Positions 51,123 to 60,892 are shown, numbered from the stretch's first letter. The stretch is 64,000 nucleotides of DNA from GCA-003244245 sp036266995 (GCA_036266995.1 DATAWX010000058.1:1-64000); one strand, 5' to 3'. Made by a program: numbers and translations. The notes: generated by a model not told the origin, from the sequence alone.

Positions 51123-52022
51123 ATGCCATCGGGGGCAATGCTTAGACCAACGGGGCCAGACCTCGGCTATGTGATGCGGAAGCTTCCGCACGTCACGCTG
51201 CTGTTCTGGACTTTGAAGATCGTCGCCGTCACCTTGGGGGAAACCGCTGGAGACTTGCTGGGAATTACCCTCAAGATCGGCTACGTCGTCACCGCGTTGA
51301 TTTTTCTCGCATTTTTCGTGATCGTGGTGCTGGCCCAGGTCAGAGCCAAGCGGTTTCATTCGGCTCTGTTCTGGGCGGTAGTCCTGGGTACCAGCATGGT
51401 CGGTACCGAGATCTCGGACTTCCTCAACCGCGGGTTCGGACACGGCAGCGCCCAACACGGGATCGGCTACGCGTGGGGCGCGGTCATCCTCACCGGCATC
51501 CTGGCGTCGATCTTCCTGGTGTGGTGGCGCACCGGCCAGACCTACGACGTGGAGCACATCGCCTCCCGCAAGGGAGAGGTCCTGTATTGGATCGCGATCC
51601 TGGTCTCGAACACTCTGGGCACTTCCAGCGGCGACTGGCTGTCCGATGACACCGGTCTGGGGTTCCGCAACGCCTTCTTCGTCATCGCCGGGATCATGGC
51701 GTTGATCGTGGCCGCGCACTACCTGACCACCATCAACGGCATGGTGTTGTTCTGGCTGGCGTTCATCCTGACCCGCCCATTAGGGGCGGCCGGGGGTGAC
51801 GCACTGACCAAACCGGTGGACGAGGGCGGCCTGGGCTGGGGCACGTTGGGGGGTTCGGCGGCGCTACTGGCCCTGCTGATCGGTTTGATCATCTACCAGA
51901 TCATCCAGGTCCGCCGCCATCCGCTGGAGCTGCTTGCGTTCCCGGTGTCTCGGCGCACTGGACAACCGCAGCGACCCAATGGGCAGATCATCAAACAAAC
52001 CACCTTGTCGAACGCGGTCTAA
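51123..52022 (+). CDS. COG4705/DUF347 membrane protein, copy 2
   Basis: The 299-residue paralogue of the previous gene has the same four-fold repeats (KLPHVTLLFWTLKIVAVTLGET; LYWIAILVSNTLGTSSGD; LFWLAFILTRPLGAAGGD), plus a polar C-terminal tail. ATG 51123 follows GGAGAG. The tandem copies are diverged, so the duplication is old. Confidence 0.85.
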   Translation: MPSGAMLRPTGPDLGYVMRKLPHVTLLFWTLKIVAVTLGETAGDLLGITLKIGYVVTALIFLAFFVIVVLAQVRAKRFHSALFWAVVLGTSMVGTEISDFLNRGFGHGSAQHGIGYAWGAVILTGILASIFLVWWRTGQTYDVEHIASRKGEVLYWIAILVSNTLGTSSGDWLSDDTGLGFRNAFFVIAGIMALIVAAHYLTTINGMVLFWLAFILTRPLGAAGGDALTKPVDEGGLGWGTLGGSAALLALLIGLIIYQIIQVRRHPLELLAFPVSRRTGQPQRPNGQIIKQTTLSNAV

Positions 52023-52063
52023 CGTTTCTTCGCGGTCAGAATCAGTCAGGTTCCGATGGACAC

Positions 52064-52116
52064 CTGAAAGTTCGCTGGGAATACCGGTGCGAACTGAAAG
52101 TACGCTGGGAGTACCG
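52064..52116. repeat. tandem 23-bp direct repeat, 30-bp period
   Basis: 52064-52086 and 52094-52116 share 21 of 23 bases (CTGAAAGTNCGCTGGGANTACCG pattern, interrupted by two differences). They lie in the 304-bp gap between the COG4705 genes and the two-component system, upstream of a 40-residue frame. Spacing of three helical turns suits a regulator binding twice on one face. Confidence 0.65.
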
Positions 52117-52196
52117 CCCATCGGAGGATCAGCGGGGTACCGTGGTAAGTGAGGAAATGCACCCATGCGTTACCTCGCCGAGGAGGGATGAGAACA

Positions 52197-52319
52197 ATGG
52201 AAATACTATCTATATCTTTCGGTCATGGCAGGGATCGTGACGACGACGACAGCCGGCGGCGGCGCGACCGCGACGACTGCGATCGGCGCAGGGGCCGTCA
52301 CGAGAGATGTGAGAGGTAG
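52197..52319 (+). CDS. possible 40-residue Asp/Arg-rich peptide
   Basis: ATG 52197 follows GGAGGGATGAG. The peptide opens with a hydrophobic MEILSISFGHG and continues with mixed Asp and Arg runs and two Cys (DDCDRR, ERCER). Codons in the hydrophobic start are AT-rich, unlike the rest. The strong ribosome site supports translation; the repeat-like tail argues for caution. Confidence 0.4.
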   Translation: MEILSISFGHGRDRDDDDSRRRRDRDDCDRRRGRHERCER

Positions 52320-52326
52320 CAGTGGG

Positions 52327-53727
52327 TCACTGAGATCGGGGACTCCCCGTCGCGCGCCCCGCGAGCGGGGAGTCCCCACCAGTGCGGGCCGGCAGTTCGA
52401 GGGTCACCGCGGCGCCACCGCCGGGGCGGTTACCGGCGCTGGCCTGGCCGCCGTGGGCTTCGGTGATGGCTTGGACGATGGAAAGTCCCAGCCCGGTCCC
52501 ACCCCCATCGCGGGTGCGAGCGGCATCGGCGCGGTGGAAGCGTTCAAACGCGTCAGGCAGGAACTCCACCGGGAAACCAGGTCCGCGGTCAGCGACCTCC
52601 ACGGTGATCATCCCTGTGTCGTGCGCGGTCGCATTGACCTCCACGACGCTGCCGGACGGGGCATGCCGGGTGGCGTTGTCCAGCAGGTTGTCCACGGCTT
52701 GGCGCAACCGGTCCGGATCGGCCACGACGGTCAGTGCGGCCGGACTGCGCACCTGTACCGTCACCCCCCGCTCTGTGGCGCGAGCACCCGCCCCGCGAGC
52801 GGCGGCGCCTAGCAGGTCGGGCAACAGCAGCGAGACCGGGCGCAGGAACGGTTGGGGATTGTCGGCGCGGGCCAGCAACAGCAGATCCTCGGCCAACCGG
52901 ATCAACCGATCCGTCTCCACTCCCGCGTGGTTGACCGCCTCGACGAGCTCCTCGCGGCTGCGGCCGGGACGCGCCGCGAGCTCCAGCTCGGCGCGCAGAA
53001 TCGCCAGCGGGGTCCGCAGCTCGTGACCGGCGTCGGCGACGAAGCCGCGCTCGCGCTCCAGCGCCTCCTGCAACCGCGCGAGCAACCCGTTGATGGTGGC
53101 ACCCAACGCGGCGATCTCGTCGCGGGTGGACGGCACCGCGAGGCGCCTGCCGGTGTCCCGGTCGCTGATGTCCGCGGCTTCCCGGCGCATCCGCTCGACC
53201 GGACGCAGCGCCGCACCGGCCAGCAACCACGCGCCCGCACCGGCGAGCAGCACGGCCGGTGGGCCTCCCACGACCAGCGCCGTCTGAACCCGATCCACCG
53301 CGGCATCGGAGATGTCGCTGGCAGTGCCCACCACGACCAGCACCCGCTGCCCACCGGCGAGCACAGTGGTGCCCAGCAGGCGGCTCCGGACGCCGGCCAC
53401 TCGGGTGGTGAACGAGACCTGGCCGGTCAACGCCCGCTGCCGCTGGGCGGCGTCGAGCAACGGTTGGTCACCGGCCGCGGGCGAGGAGATCAGCAGCCGG
53501 CCGTCGAACGTGCGGATCTGGACGATCTGCGCAGTCGGGCCGAGCTGCGGCAGCACCCCTTCGGAGTCCAGCTCGTCAGCCACGGCGTGTACCCGGGCTC
53601 GCAGGCCGGAGTCCACTGAGGCGTCCAGGCTCGACCGAAGCTGCAGCACGAACGCCAACGCGGCCACAGCGATCACCGTCGCCGTGCCAAGGGCGAAGAG
53701 CATCGCCAGCCGCAATCGCAACGGCAT
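52327..53727 (-). CDS. sensor histidine kinase
   Basis: The 466-residue kinase has two membrane helices around an extracytoplasmic sensor, a HAMP linker, HisKA with the phosphorylated His in HELRTPLAIL, and an ATPase domain with DNLLDNATRHAP, DRGPGFP and GGTGLGLSI. It lies 30 bp downstream of its response regulator on the same strand. The signal is unknown. Confidence 0.93.
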   Translation of the reverse strand: MPLRLRLAMLFALGTATVIAVAALAFVLQLRSSLDASVDSGLRARVHAVADELDSEGVLPQLGPTAQIVQIRTFDGRLLISSPAAGDQPLLDAAQRQRALTGQVSFTTRVAGVRSRLLGTTVLAGGQRVLVVVGTASDISDAAVDRVQTALVVGGPPAVLLAGAGAWLLAGAALRPVERMRREAADISDRDTGRRLAVPSTRDEIAALGATINGLLARLQEALERERGFVADAGHELRTPLAILRAELELAARPGRSREELVEAVNHAGVETDRLIRLAEDLLLLARADNPQPFLRPVSLLLPDLLGAAARGAGARATERGVTVQVRSPAALTVVADPDRLRQAVDNLLDNATRHAPSGSVVEVNATAHDTGMITVEVADRGPGFPVEFLPDAFERFHRADAARTRDGGGTGLGLSIVQAITEAHGGQASAGNRPGGGAAVTLELPARTGGDSPLAGRATGSPRSQ

Positions 53728-53757
53728 CGTCGCGTCCTTACCCCGGCCGCGCGGCCG

Positions 53758-54450
53758 TCACCGGGATCCGACCGGGGCGGGTTCGGCGCGCAACCGGTAG
53801 CCCGCACCCCGCACGGTCTCCAGCTGCTCCAGCCCGAACGGGCGGTCGATCTTGCGGCGCAGGTACAGCACGTACTGGTCCACCACGTTGGACACGCCGT
53901 CGTAGGCGAAGTCCCACACGTGCTCCAGGATCCGGGTGCGAGTGAGGACCTGCCCGCGATGCCGCAGGAACAGCTCCAGCAGCGCGAACTCCTTGGTCGA
54001 AAGCTCCAGCTCCACCTGCCCCCGCCACGCTTGCCGCGTCGCCGGATCCAGCCGCAGGTCGGCGGCGTGCAGCTCGCTGGGCCGCTCCACCACGCCGCGG
54101 CGGATCAGGGCCCGGATCCGAGCGGACAGCTCGGCGAAGCTGAACGGCTTGGTCAGGTAGTCGTCCGCGCCGGCGTCCAGTCCCCGGACCCGGTCCTCGA
54201 CGGCGTCGCGGGCGGTGAGCATCAGCACCGGCATCCACCGCCCCGACTCACGCAGCCGCCGGCACACTCCTACCCCGTCCAACCCGGGCAGCATGACGTC
54301 CAGCACCACCGCGTCGTAGCTGAACTCGTTGGCCTGCCATACCGCGTCGGTTCCGGTGTTCACCACGTCCACGGCGTAGCCGTCTTCCTCCAGTCCCCGC
54401 TTGAGCAGCGCGGCCATCCGCAGCTCGTCCTCAACGATCAACACCCGCAC
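53758..54450 (-). CDS. OmpR-family response regulator
   Basis: The 230-residue protein has a receiver domain with phospho-acceptor Asp51 (VVLDVMLPGLDG) and LTKPF, and a winged-helix domain (ELSTKEFALLELFLRHRGQVLTR). It is first in the operon with the kinase. Targets are unknown; the neighbouring ctaG and envelope genes are candidates by position only. Confidence 0.93.
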   Translation of the reverse strand: MRVLIVEDELRMAALLKRGLEEDGYAVDVVNTGTDAVWQANEFSYDAVVLDVMLPGLDGVGVCRRLRESGRWMPVLMLTARDAVEDRVRGLDAGADDYLTKPFSFAELSARIRALIRRGVVERPSELHAADLRLDPATRQAWRGQVELELSTKEFALLELFLRHRGQVLTRTRILEHVWDFAYDGVSNVVDQYVLYLRRKIDRPFGLEQLETVRGAGYRLRAEPAPVGSR

Positions 54451-54501
54451 GCCATCACCCTAGGCAGGCTCGATGAGAACACGATGAGAACACACGCCGG
54501 T

Positions 54502-55485
54502 TCAGCGGGGTCGGCGGAACCGTTGGGCTAGCTCGGGGTGGTCTTCCCACCACAGCCGAGGCTGGGTTTTTGCTGGGCTGGTTTCTGGGCTGGTTTCTGG
54601 GGGGCCGAGTGACGCGTCGAGAGCCTCAAGGGTGTCCAGTTCGGCGTCGATGGCCACGGCGTCGCGCTGGTCCTCCCGCATCATCCGGGTCACGACCGCG
54701 GCGAGGAACGGGAACCCGGCCAGATCACCACCGATCCACAGCACCCCGGCGCCGATGATCTGATCCGTCCGCAGATCTGGGCCCCATGCCCGGTGCAGCT
54801 CCAGGTAGTAGTGCGGAGCGATCAGCGGGCCCAGCCAGAGGGTCAACCCCAACACCCCATCGAAGATCACTTCTGCGACGCTGATCGCCACCGTCAGCAG
54901 GTAGGGATCGGTGCGCGGGGTGGGGTCGATGCGAAACCGGGTCCAGAAATAGAGGAACCCGGCGGTGACCAGGCCGACGTCGACGGCCGCGCCGACGGCC
55001 GCTGATCGCAGGCTCGCCTCATACAGCGGGGTCAGGTACAGCACGAACAGCGGAGCGATCAACGCGATGGTCACCACTGCGGGGAAGGTCAGGACACGGG
55101 CGGCGCCGTTGTGCAGAATCCGGCCGGCCACTCGGGTGGCCGGCGCTGGGAGCACCTCGCGCAGCAGGGTCAGCGGCGCCCCCAAGGCGAGCAACATCGG
55201 CGTGATCATGAGCAGCACGATGTTGCGCACCGCGCGGTCCCAGAACAGGGTGTTCGCATAGACCCCGACGAAGGTCACCGTCACCAGCAGGATCGACGTC
55301 ACACCGAACAGAAACCACCATGGCCGCCCCGTCGGCCAGGCCACGCCCGCGCGGCTCAGCCGGCGCACCCCCAGCCAGTAAGCCACCCCCAGGGCAGCCA
55401 CCACCGCCAGCGCGCCCGGATTGAACGTCCACGAGGTCAGCAGCCGCTCCCAGGTCAACGGCGGTGGGCCGGGAGAATCCGCCAT
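54502..55485 (-). CDS. ctaG: CtaG-like cytochrome c oxidase assembly membrane protein
   Basis: The 327-residue protein has seven or more helices and the Caa3_CtaG pattern: WTFNPGALAVV at the start, FVGVYANTLFWDRAVRNIVLLMITPMLLALGAP, and the conserved HNGAAR and DQIIGAGVLWIGGDL stretches. The family helps copper delivery to oxidase. ATG 55485 or GTG 55488 are both possible. Confidence 0.85.
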   Translation of the reverse strand: MADSPGPPPLTWERLLTSWTFNPGALAVVAALGVAYWLGVRRLSRAGVAWPTGRPWWFLFGVTSILLVTVTFVGVYANTLFWDRAVRNIVLLMITPMLLALGAPLTLLREVLPAPATRVAGRILHNGAARVLTFPAVVTIALIAPLFVLYLTPLYEASLRSAAVGAAVDVGLVTAGFLYFWTRFRIDPTPRTDPYLLTVAISVAEVIFDGVLGLTLWLGPLIAPHYYLELHRAWGPDLRTDQIIGAGVLWIGGDLAGFPFLAAVVTRMMREDQRDAVAIDAELDTLEALDASLGPPETSPETSPAKTQPRLWWEDHPELAQRFRRPR

Positions 55486-55524
55486 CACGTCTATACCCAC
55501 TCGACCAGAGTGCACCTACCCCGG

Positions 55525-57360
55525 CTATTTGACGCACTGGACCCCGGCACCGGAGATGGCGTCGGGGTCGGCGTTATTGGGTTGCGCGGCACCCGGTGTG
55601 GGCGTCGTCGCGGTGGTCGGTGATGTGTCGCCGGCCGTAGCGGAGTTGCCGGTGCCGGAGTTAGCGGCGCCGAGGCTGTCGGGCATCGTGAAGTCGGCAC
55701 CCAGGATCACCCGAAGGTGCCCGGTCGACACCGTCGAGTCCACTGCTGTGGGTACCTCGCCGAGCATCGTGGCCAGAGTTTTCGCCGCGTCGGCGGCGCC
55801 GGAATCAGGATAGTAGATGGTCGTGGTGCTCCGGTGCCGGCGGGCGGTGCTGGTGACACCCGGGGTGAAGCCGGTGGGGGTCAGGGCGTGTTCCAGCGAG
55901 GCCGCCAACCCGTTGCGGCTGGTGGCATTGATCACGTCCACGGTGCCCGATTGGCTGCCGGACACGGGAGCGGGTGCGGCGGCGACCGGGATGGGGGTGG
56001 GCCCGCCGATCAGGTTGTGCACGAGGGTTTGCACCTCGGACACGTCGACGATGTTGACGTCCTCGCCGGCGGGGTCGGTACCGAAGCGGACGATCGGCAG
56101 GGTTTTGAAGTCGATGTTCCCGCCGGTCAGGGCGGACGCCTGCTGGGCGAAGGACAGCAGCTCAAAACCGTTGTCGGCGGCGATGTTCTGCTTGGCCACA
56201 CTGATCAATCCACGCAGCCGCGCCGGGTTGAGGAACGTCCCGGCCTGCTTGAGCTGAAAGACCAGCGACGCGATGAAGGCCTGCTGGCGGCGTTCCCGGT
56301 CCAGATCACTGAAGTTCAGCTGCGCGTGGACGGAATCGCGACGCTGGCGCACGAAAGCCACCGCCTGAGCGGCATTGATCTGCTGGTAGCCCCGGTGGAA
56401 GTCGGCGCCGGAGTAGCTGTCGCGAGTGTCCTCCTTCAGACACACGGTGATCGGCTCCACCACCTGGGCGAGCTGGTAGAAGGAGACCATGGTCACCTCC
56501 ACGAAGTGGTCGATCGGCACGCCCCCCATGAACTGCGCGACCGTGTCGACCTCTTCCTGGCGACCGGCGTCGCGGCTCTGCTGCTCCAAAGTGCTCGGGT
56601 CGCTCACGCCGGAGGACGTCAGCCTTCTGTGCTCCTGGTCGAACGCAAAGCCGTAGGCTTGTTTGATCTTTCCCTTCGCAACGCCGTCCGGGCTGCCTGG
56701 GAGGCTGACGTAGTCGTCGCGCGGGATGGAGATGGCGGTGGCCCGGGAACCGTTGCCGGGGAGGTGCACCAGCATCAAGACGTTGGCGTTGTAACCGCCG
56801 ACCTGCTGGTCACCGGCGTGCAACGCCCGGTAGATCTCCGCTGGTAGCGGTTTGCCGTTCTCGTCGAGCCGGCTGTCCAATCCCATGATCAGGATGTTGG
56901 TGTCCCCGCCGGCCGACTTGGGGGCGTCGCTCCGGATGGCGTCGGACCTGCCGATCCCGGTCAACAGCGCCTCGTACTGGCTCCAGCCATACCCGGTGAC
57001 GCTGAACACGAGCAACGACACCAGCGCGATCACCCAGCGCGCGATCGATCCCCACCGGTGGTCGTGGTGGCGAGCCGGGCGGTGCCCGGACCGCCGACCG
57101 TCCCGAGCACTGCGGTGCCCGTTGGTACCGCCCTGCGCCCGCGTTCGACCCGGCGGCACCGTCGTGCGCGGCCGGTAAGCACGCGCGTCCCACCCTGCCT
57201 GACCCGCTCGATCCGGCGGGACCACCCGGCGGCGCGGGACGTCCGACCGCGGCGGAGTAGGCGCCCGACGCCGGCGATCACCGCGGGCATCCCCGCCGGG
57301 ACCCGAGCGCCCATCTCCGCCAGCCACACCACTCCCTGCCCCTGTGGTTAACGCGCCCAC
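55525..57360 (-). CDS. LytR-CpsA-Psr (LCP) family envelope ligase
   Basis: The 611-residue protein has an Arg/Pro-rich cytoplasmic N-terminus of about 105 residues, one helix (WVIALVSLLVFSVTGY), an LCP domain (NILIMGLDSR; ATAISIPRDDYV; INAAQAVAFVRQRR) and a C-terminal LytR_C domain (TVDVINATSRNGLAASLEHAL). LCP enzymes attach arabinogalactan or teichoic-type polymers to peptidoglycan. GTG 57360. Confidence 0.9.
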   Translation of the reverse strand: MGALTTGAGSGVAGGDGRSGPGGDARGDRRRRAPTPPRSDVPRRRVVPPDRAGQAGWDARAYRPRTTVPPGRTRAQGGTNGHRSARDGRRSGHRPARHHDHRWGSIARWVIALVSLLVFSVTGYGWSQYEALLTGIGRSDAIRSDAPKSAGGDTNILIMGLDSRLDENGKPLPAEIYRALHAGDQQVGGYNANVLMLVHLPGNGSRATAISIPRDDYVSLPGSPDGVAKGKIKQAYGFAFDQEHRRLTSSGVSDPSTLEQQSRDAGRQEEVDTVAQFMGGVPIDHFVEVTMVSFYQLAQVVEPITVCLKEDTRDSYSGADFHRGYQQINAAQAVAFVRQRRDSVHAQLNFSDLDRERRQQAFIASLVFQLKQAGTFLNPARLRGLISVAKQNIAADNGFELLSFAQQASALTGGNIDFKTLPIVRFGTDPAGEDVNIVDVSEVQTLVHNLIGGPTPIPVAAAPAPVSGSQSGTVDVINATSRNGLAASLEHALTPTGFTPGVTSTARRHRSTTTIYYPDSGAADAAKTLATMLGEVPTAVDSTVSTGHLRVILGADFTMPDSLGAANSGTGNSATAGDTSPTTATTPTPGAAQPNNADPDAISGAGVQCVK

Positions 57361-57444
57361 CTGTGGGCCCCGACGGTAGACGCGCGAACCCCAAGACTAG
57401 TTGCGCTACGTCACCCGGACGCGCCGGGCTTCATCGACGCCGGC

Positions 57445-58119
57445 TCACTTGCTGCTGAGGCTGGCGACCAGATTGATAGTGGTCGCGAGGATGCCGGTGC
57501 CGAACAGGTAGGACAGCAGGGCATGGCGCAGCGCGGTGCGCCGGATGACCCTGCTCCGCAGCGGGGTATCGGAGACCTGGAAGGTCATCCCGATGGTGAA
57601 GGCGAGGTAGGCGAAGTCGGTGTAGGTGGGCGGGTCGGGCTGGTTGAAGTCGATCCCGCCGTCCTCCCCGGCGTAGTAGAGCTGCGCGTAGCGCAGCGTG
57701 TAGACGGTGTGCACGATGGCCCAGGAGACCACGACGGAGACGAGCCCGAGCCCGACCCGGAGCAGTTCCTGGGCGCCGTGTTGCTGTCCGGCACGGACGA
57801 GCACGAACCCGACCGCGACCAGGCTGGCGATGGCCGCACTGAGCAGCAGCAGATCGGTGACGGTGCGGTCCGGGTCGGTGATGGTGGCGCGTTGCGCGGT
57901 GCCTTTGGCATCGCGATTGCGGATCGTGGACCACAACCAGGTGATGTACACCAGCGAGGCGAGGTCCCAGCCGACGAGCAGGCCCAACGGCACGGAGGCA
58001 ACCAGGGAGACCGGCACCGCCGCAGCCACCCCGACCAGTGCTGAGCCGGCCACCTCGGCGCCGGCCGACATCCCGCGGCCGACGGGGGGCGGGACGGGGC
58101 CGCCAGGTCGGGTGGTCAC
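57445..58119 (-). CDS. DUF1345 membrane protein
   Basis: The 224-residue protein has five to six helices and the DUF1345 block VHTVYTLRYAQLYYAG, then DFAYLAFTIGMTFQVSDT. The function is unknown. The start overlaps the stop of the DUF2127 gene by 4 bp, so the two are co-translated. Confidence 0.85.
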   Translation of the reverse strand: MTTRPGGPVPPPVGRGMSAGAEVAGSALVGVAAAVPVSLVASVPLGLLVGWDLASLVYITWLWSTIRNRDAKGTAQRATITDPDRTVTDLLLLSAAIASLVAVGFVLVRAGQQHGAQELLRVGLGLVSVVVSWAIVHTVYTLRYAQLYYAGEDGGIDFNQPDPPTYTDFAYLAFTIGMTFQVSDTPLRSRVIRRTALRHALLSYLFGTGILATTINLVASLSSK

Positions 58120-58985
58120 GTTCGGGACGGCGGCGAGGTACGTTCCAGCGCCTGCCAGCCGGTGTCGTGGGCGCGTTCAGCGGCTTCGGCGCGACCGCCG
58201 CCGCGGAGACCGAACAGGCGTTTGGCGAACAGTAGGTAGCCGACCACGGCAAGGTTGATGATCAATGTAATGATCTTGGTGACGGTGATCCGGCCGGTCA
58301 GTTCGTAGACTTCGGGGATCAACAGCAGAGTGGTCGCGATAAAGGTGAGGTATTCGGCCCACCGCTTAGCGAACCACAGGCCCACGGCTTCGATGCCCTC
58401 GAGCACCGCGTAGCCGGCCAACGCCAATCCCACGAGTAACACGGTAGAGGGCTTCGCGGCGAAGGCCCGTCGCAGTTCCTGCAGAATGCCGCCACCGGCC
58501 TGACCGTTCGGACCGCCGACGCCTCCCTGCACCGCGTCAAGGATCCGGTAGAACGTGTGGCTCAGAGCGACCCGATTGGCGGCGAACAGGAATACCGCCA
58601 CCGCGAGAACACCGAGTACGAGGAAGTGCACGAGGCGATCCAGCGCGATCAGGCGCAGCACATAGCGGTCCCGCAGCGGTCGCCCGCGCAGCGGCAGGGT
58701 GATCTCGGAGCGGTCAGGCAGGTGGTCGCGGGTCGGCGCCTGCGGTGGTTCCAAGGGAATCCAGGCATCACACCGCACGCAGCGATACCAGCGAAGCCCA
58801 TCGCCGGGTTCGCGGACGAGCAGGTCGTCTTGGGGTCGGATCTCAGCGACGTCGGTGCCGAGGAGCTCATGGCCGCCGAGGCCACAGCCGATGAGCTCGT
58901 AGTGAAACTTCGGCCGAAACCGCTTGCCGCGCTCAGTCCCCGGCGGAGCCCCGCCGCGCCGTATCTCCTGGTCCCGCGCCATCAA
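58116..58985 (-). CDS. DUF2127 membrane protein with Cys-rich N-terminus
   Basis: The 289-residue protein has a cytoplasmic N-terminal part with a Cys pair in WYRCVRCDAW (zinc-knuckle-like) followed by DUF2127: LRLIALDRLVHFLVLGVLAVAV, GYAVLEGIEAVGLWFAKRWAEYLT. It heads the operon with the DUF1345 gene. The function is unknown. Confidence 0.82.
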   Translation of the reverse strand: MMARDQEIRRGGAPPGTERGKRFRPKFHYELIGCGLGGHELLGTDVAEIRPQDDLLVREPGDGLRWYRCVRCDAWIPLEPPQAPTRDHLPDRSEITLPLRGRPLRDRYVLRLIALDRLVHFLVLGVLAVAVFLFAANRVALSHTFYRILDAVQGGVGGPNGQAGGGILQELRRAFAAKPSTVLLVGLALAGYAVLEGIEAVGLWFAKRWAEYLTFIATTLLLIPEVYELTGRITVTKIITLIINLAVVGYLLFAKRLFGLRGGGRAEAAERAHDTGWQALERTSPPSRT

Positions 58986-59054
58986 CCCTCACCACCATCG
59001 AGCCAGACCCGCTCGGCCGCCTCAAGTTACGCGTGACCGGGTGCAGCCTAGCGA

Positions 59055-60743
59055 TCAATGTTTCTTACGACCGTGTTGGCTCGACGTCGATGTCGCGGTC
59101 GCAGTCGGAGTTTCAGGCGTGCTGGGCGGGGGGACGACGGTGGTGGTCGGAGTGGGGGGCGACGTGGTGGTCGTCGGGGCCGCCGGGGAAGAAGGAGGGT
59201 TAGCCACAGCGGTGGGCACACTGGCACCGGCACTGCCGATCGGCCGAGCGGGCACCCCGGGCACGTTGTTGTGCGGTGCGATCGGGGCCGGGGCGGCGGC
59301 CCCGCCGGCCGCCCCGATCGGTGGGGCCGGGTCGCCGCCGTTGCCGGCGGTCGGTGCCGGAGGAGTCGTGACGGACGTCGCGGCCGCCGGGGACCCGACC
59401 TGAGCCGGGGCGGCGGGACTGTTACTCGACTTCAGCAACGGCACCAACGCCACACCCCCAGCCAGGAGGAAGGCGACGAACGCTGCTGCGATCAGGGTGC
59501 CCCGCCGCGAGCCGACCCGGCGCCACAGGGGCACGACGGGCGCGATGTCCAACGGGGTGCTTGTCACGACCGGTCGCTGCGGGGTCGTCACCGGCGCAGC
59601 ATGTGGGACCTCGGTGGGCGTGGATCCCACCGCTGGCGCCGAAGGGGCTGCGTCCTCATCGGCTGCTTGAGCCGGGAGCGCGGAGAGCGCCGCCCCGAGT
59701 GCGATCGCGGCCTTGGGATCGGCGTCGACTGCGACCGGTTGACCGAGCTCGGCGGAGACGAGCTGCGCCACGAGCGGCACTCGTGATGAGCCGCCGACGA
59801 GCAGTACCGCGTCGAGTCCCTGCGGTTCGACGTCTGCGGATCGCAGCGTCCGGCGCAGCGCGTCGACGGTCTCGGCCACCTGGCCGCGGATCATGTCCTC
59901 GAACTCGGCCCGGACCAGCCGTACCTGCGTCCGGATCCCCGGCGCGAGCACCGGAATCGTCACCTCGGTATCGACCGAGAGCGCTTCTTTGGCCGCGGTG
60001 CACTCCCGTCGCAGCGCAGCGGTCGCGGCCAGGGTGGCGGGATCGTCGGGATCCAGTTCGGCGAGGTCGGAGACCGCAGCCAGGACGTGGTTGAACACGG
60101 CGTCGTCGAAGTCCACGCCGCCCAGTTGCTCGAGTCCCTGGGGATGGCCGAGCACGGAGAACGTCGTGGTCCCGGTCTTACGGACCACAGCGGCGTCGAA
60201 GGTCCCGCCGCCGAGGTCATAGACCGCGATCGTGCTACCGGACTCGATGCGTTCGGAAAGCGCGTAGCTTGCGGCGGCGGCCTCGGGTTCGGTGCGGAAG
60301 GTGATGTCGGGAAGGTCGGCCCCGCGCAGCGCTTGGGCGATGATCCGGGTCTTGTAGGTTCCCCAGCTGGCCGGGTGGGTGATCACGATGCCCGCGGCGG
60401 GGCCACCCTCACGCTGGGCGACCCGCTCGACGACCCAGCGGATCACCTTGGCGGTGATCTCGGGCGCGGAGTGCGGCGTACCACCGATCACCATCGGGAC
60501 CTCGTCACCGATGCGCCGCTTGAACTCACGGACCACCCGGTCGGGGTGGGTGACGGCGCGGCGCTCGGCCGCCTCCCCGACGATCACTTCGCCGTCCTGG
60601 CCCAGGTAGACCACCGAACTCACCGCGGTGGACCGGGTGCCCAGCGGGATCACCTCAGGCAGCGCCCGCCGCCCCGCCTCCACCCGGCACAGCGCCGCGG
60701 CGGTGAAGGTGCTGCCCACGTCGACCCCGAGCCAATAGCTCAT
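59055..60743 (-). CDS. membrane-anchored Hsp70-like ATPase
   Basis: The 562-residue protein has the Hsp70 ATPase domain (LGVDVGSTFTAAAL; YDLGGGTFDAAVV; VLLVGGSSRVPLV), but in place of the substrate-binding domain it has one helix (about 430-450) and an extracytoplasmic tail rich in Ala, Pro and Thr. It is therefore not DnaK. Such anchored Hsp70 relatives occur in actinobacteria and have no firm role. ATG 60743 follows AGGAGACG. Confidence 0.87.
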   Translation of the reverse strand: MSYWLGVDVGSTFTAAALCRVEAGRRALPEVIPLGTRSTAVSSVVYLGQDGEVIVGEAAERRAVTHPDRVVREFKRRIGDEVPMVIGGTPHSAPEITAKVIRWVVERVAQREGGPAAGIVITHPASWGTYKTRIIAQALRGADLPDITFRTEPEAAAASYALSERIESGSTIAVYDLGGGTFDAAVVRKTGTTTFSVLGHPQGLEQLGGVDFDDAVFNHVLAAVSDLAELDPDDPATLAATAALRRECTAAKEALSVDTEVTIPVLAPGIRTQVRLVRAEFEDMIRGQVAETVDALRRTLRSADVEPQGLDAVLLVGGSSRVPLVAQLVSAELGQPVAVDADPKAAIALGAALSALPAQAADEDAAPSAPAVGSTPTEVPHAAPVTTPQRPVVTSTPLDIAPVVPLWRRVGSRRGTLIAAAFVAFLLAGGVALVPLLKSSNSPAAPAQVGSPAAATSVTTPPAPTAGNGGDPAPPIGAAGGAAAPAPIAPHNNVPGVPARPIGSAGASVPTAVANPPSSPAAPTTTTSPPTPTTTVVPPPSTPETPTATATSTSSQHGRKKH

Positions 60744-60892
60744 CCTCGCGTCTCCTGTTCGTGGCGCGTCCGCCGATACGTACAGCGGCGCGAGCGAGTC
60801 TGGCACGGCACTCGGAGTACGCATCGTCACGGCCCCGTGCTGGCAGCGACTGGACGGAGAAGCGCTGAGTTTCGCCGGTTCTCCAGCCGGCC

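Noticed and set aside
52064..52116. CRISPR-like repeats
   Set aside because: Only two copies with a 7-base gap and no cas genes nearby.
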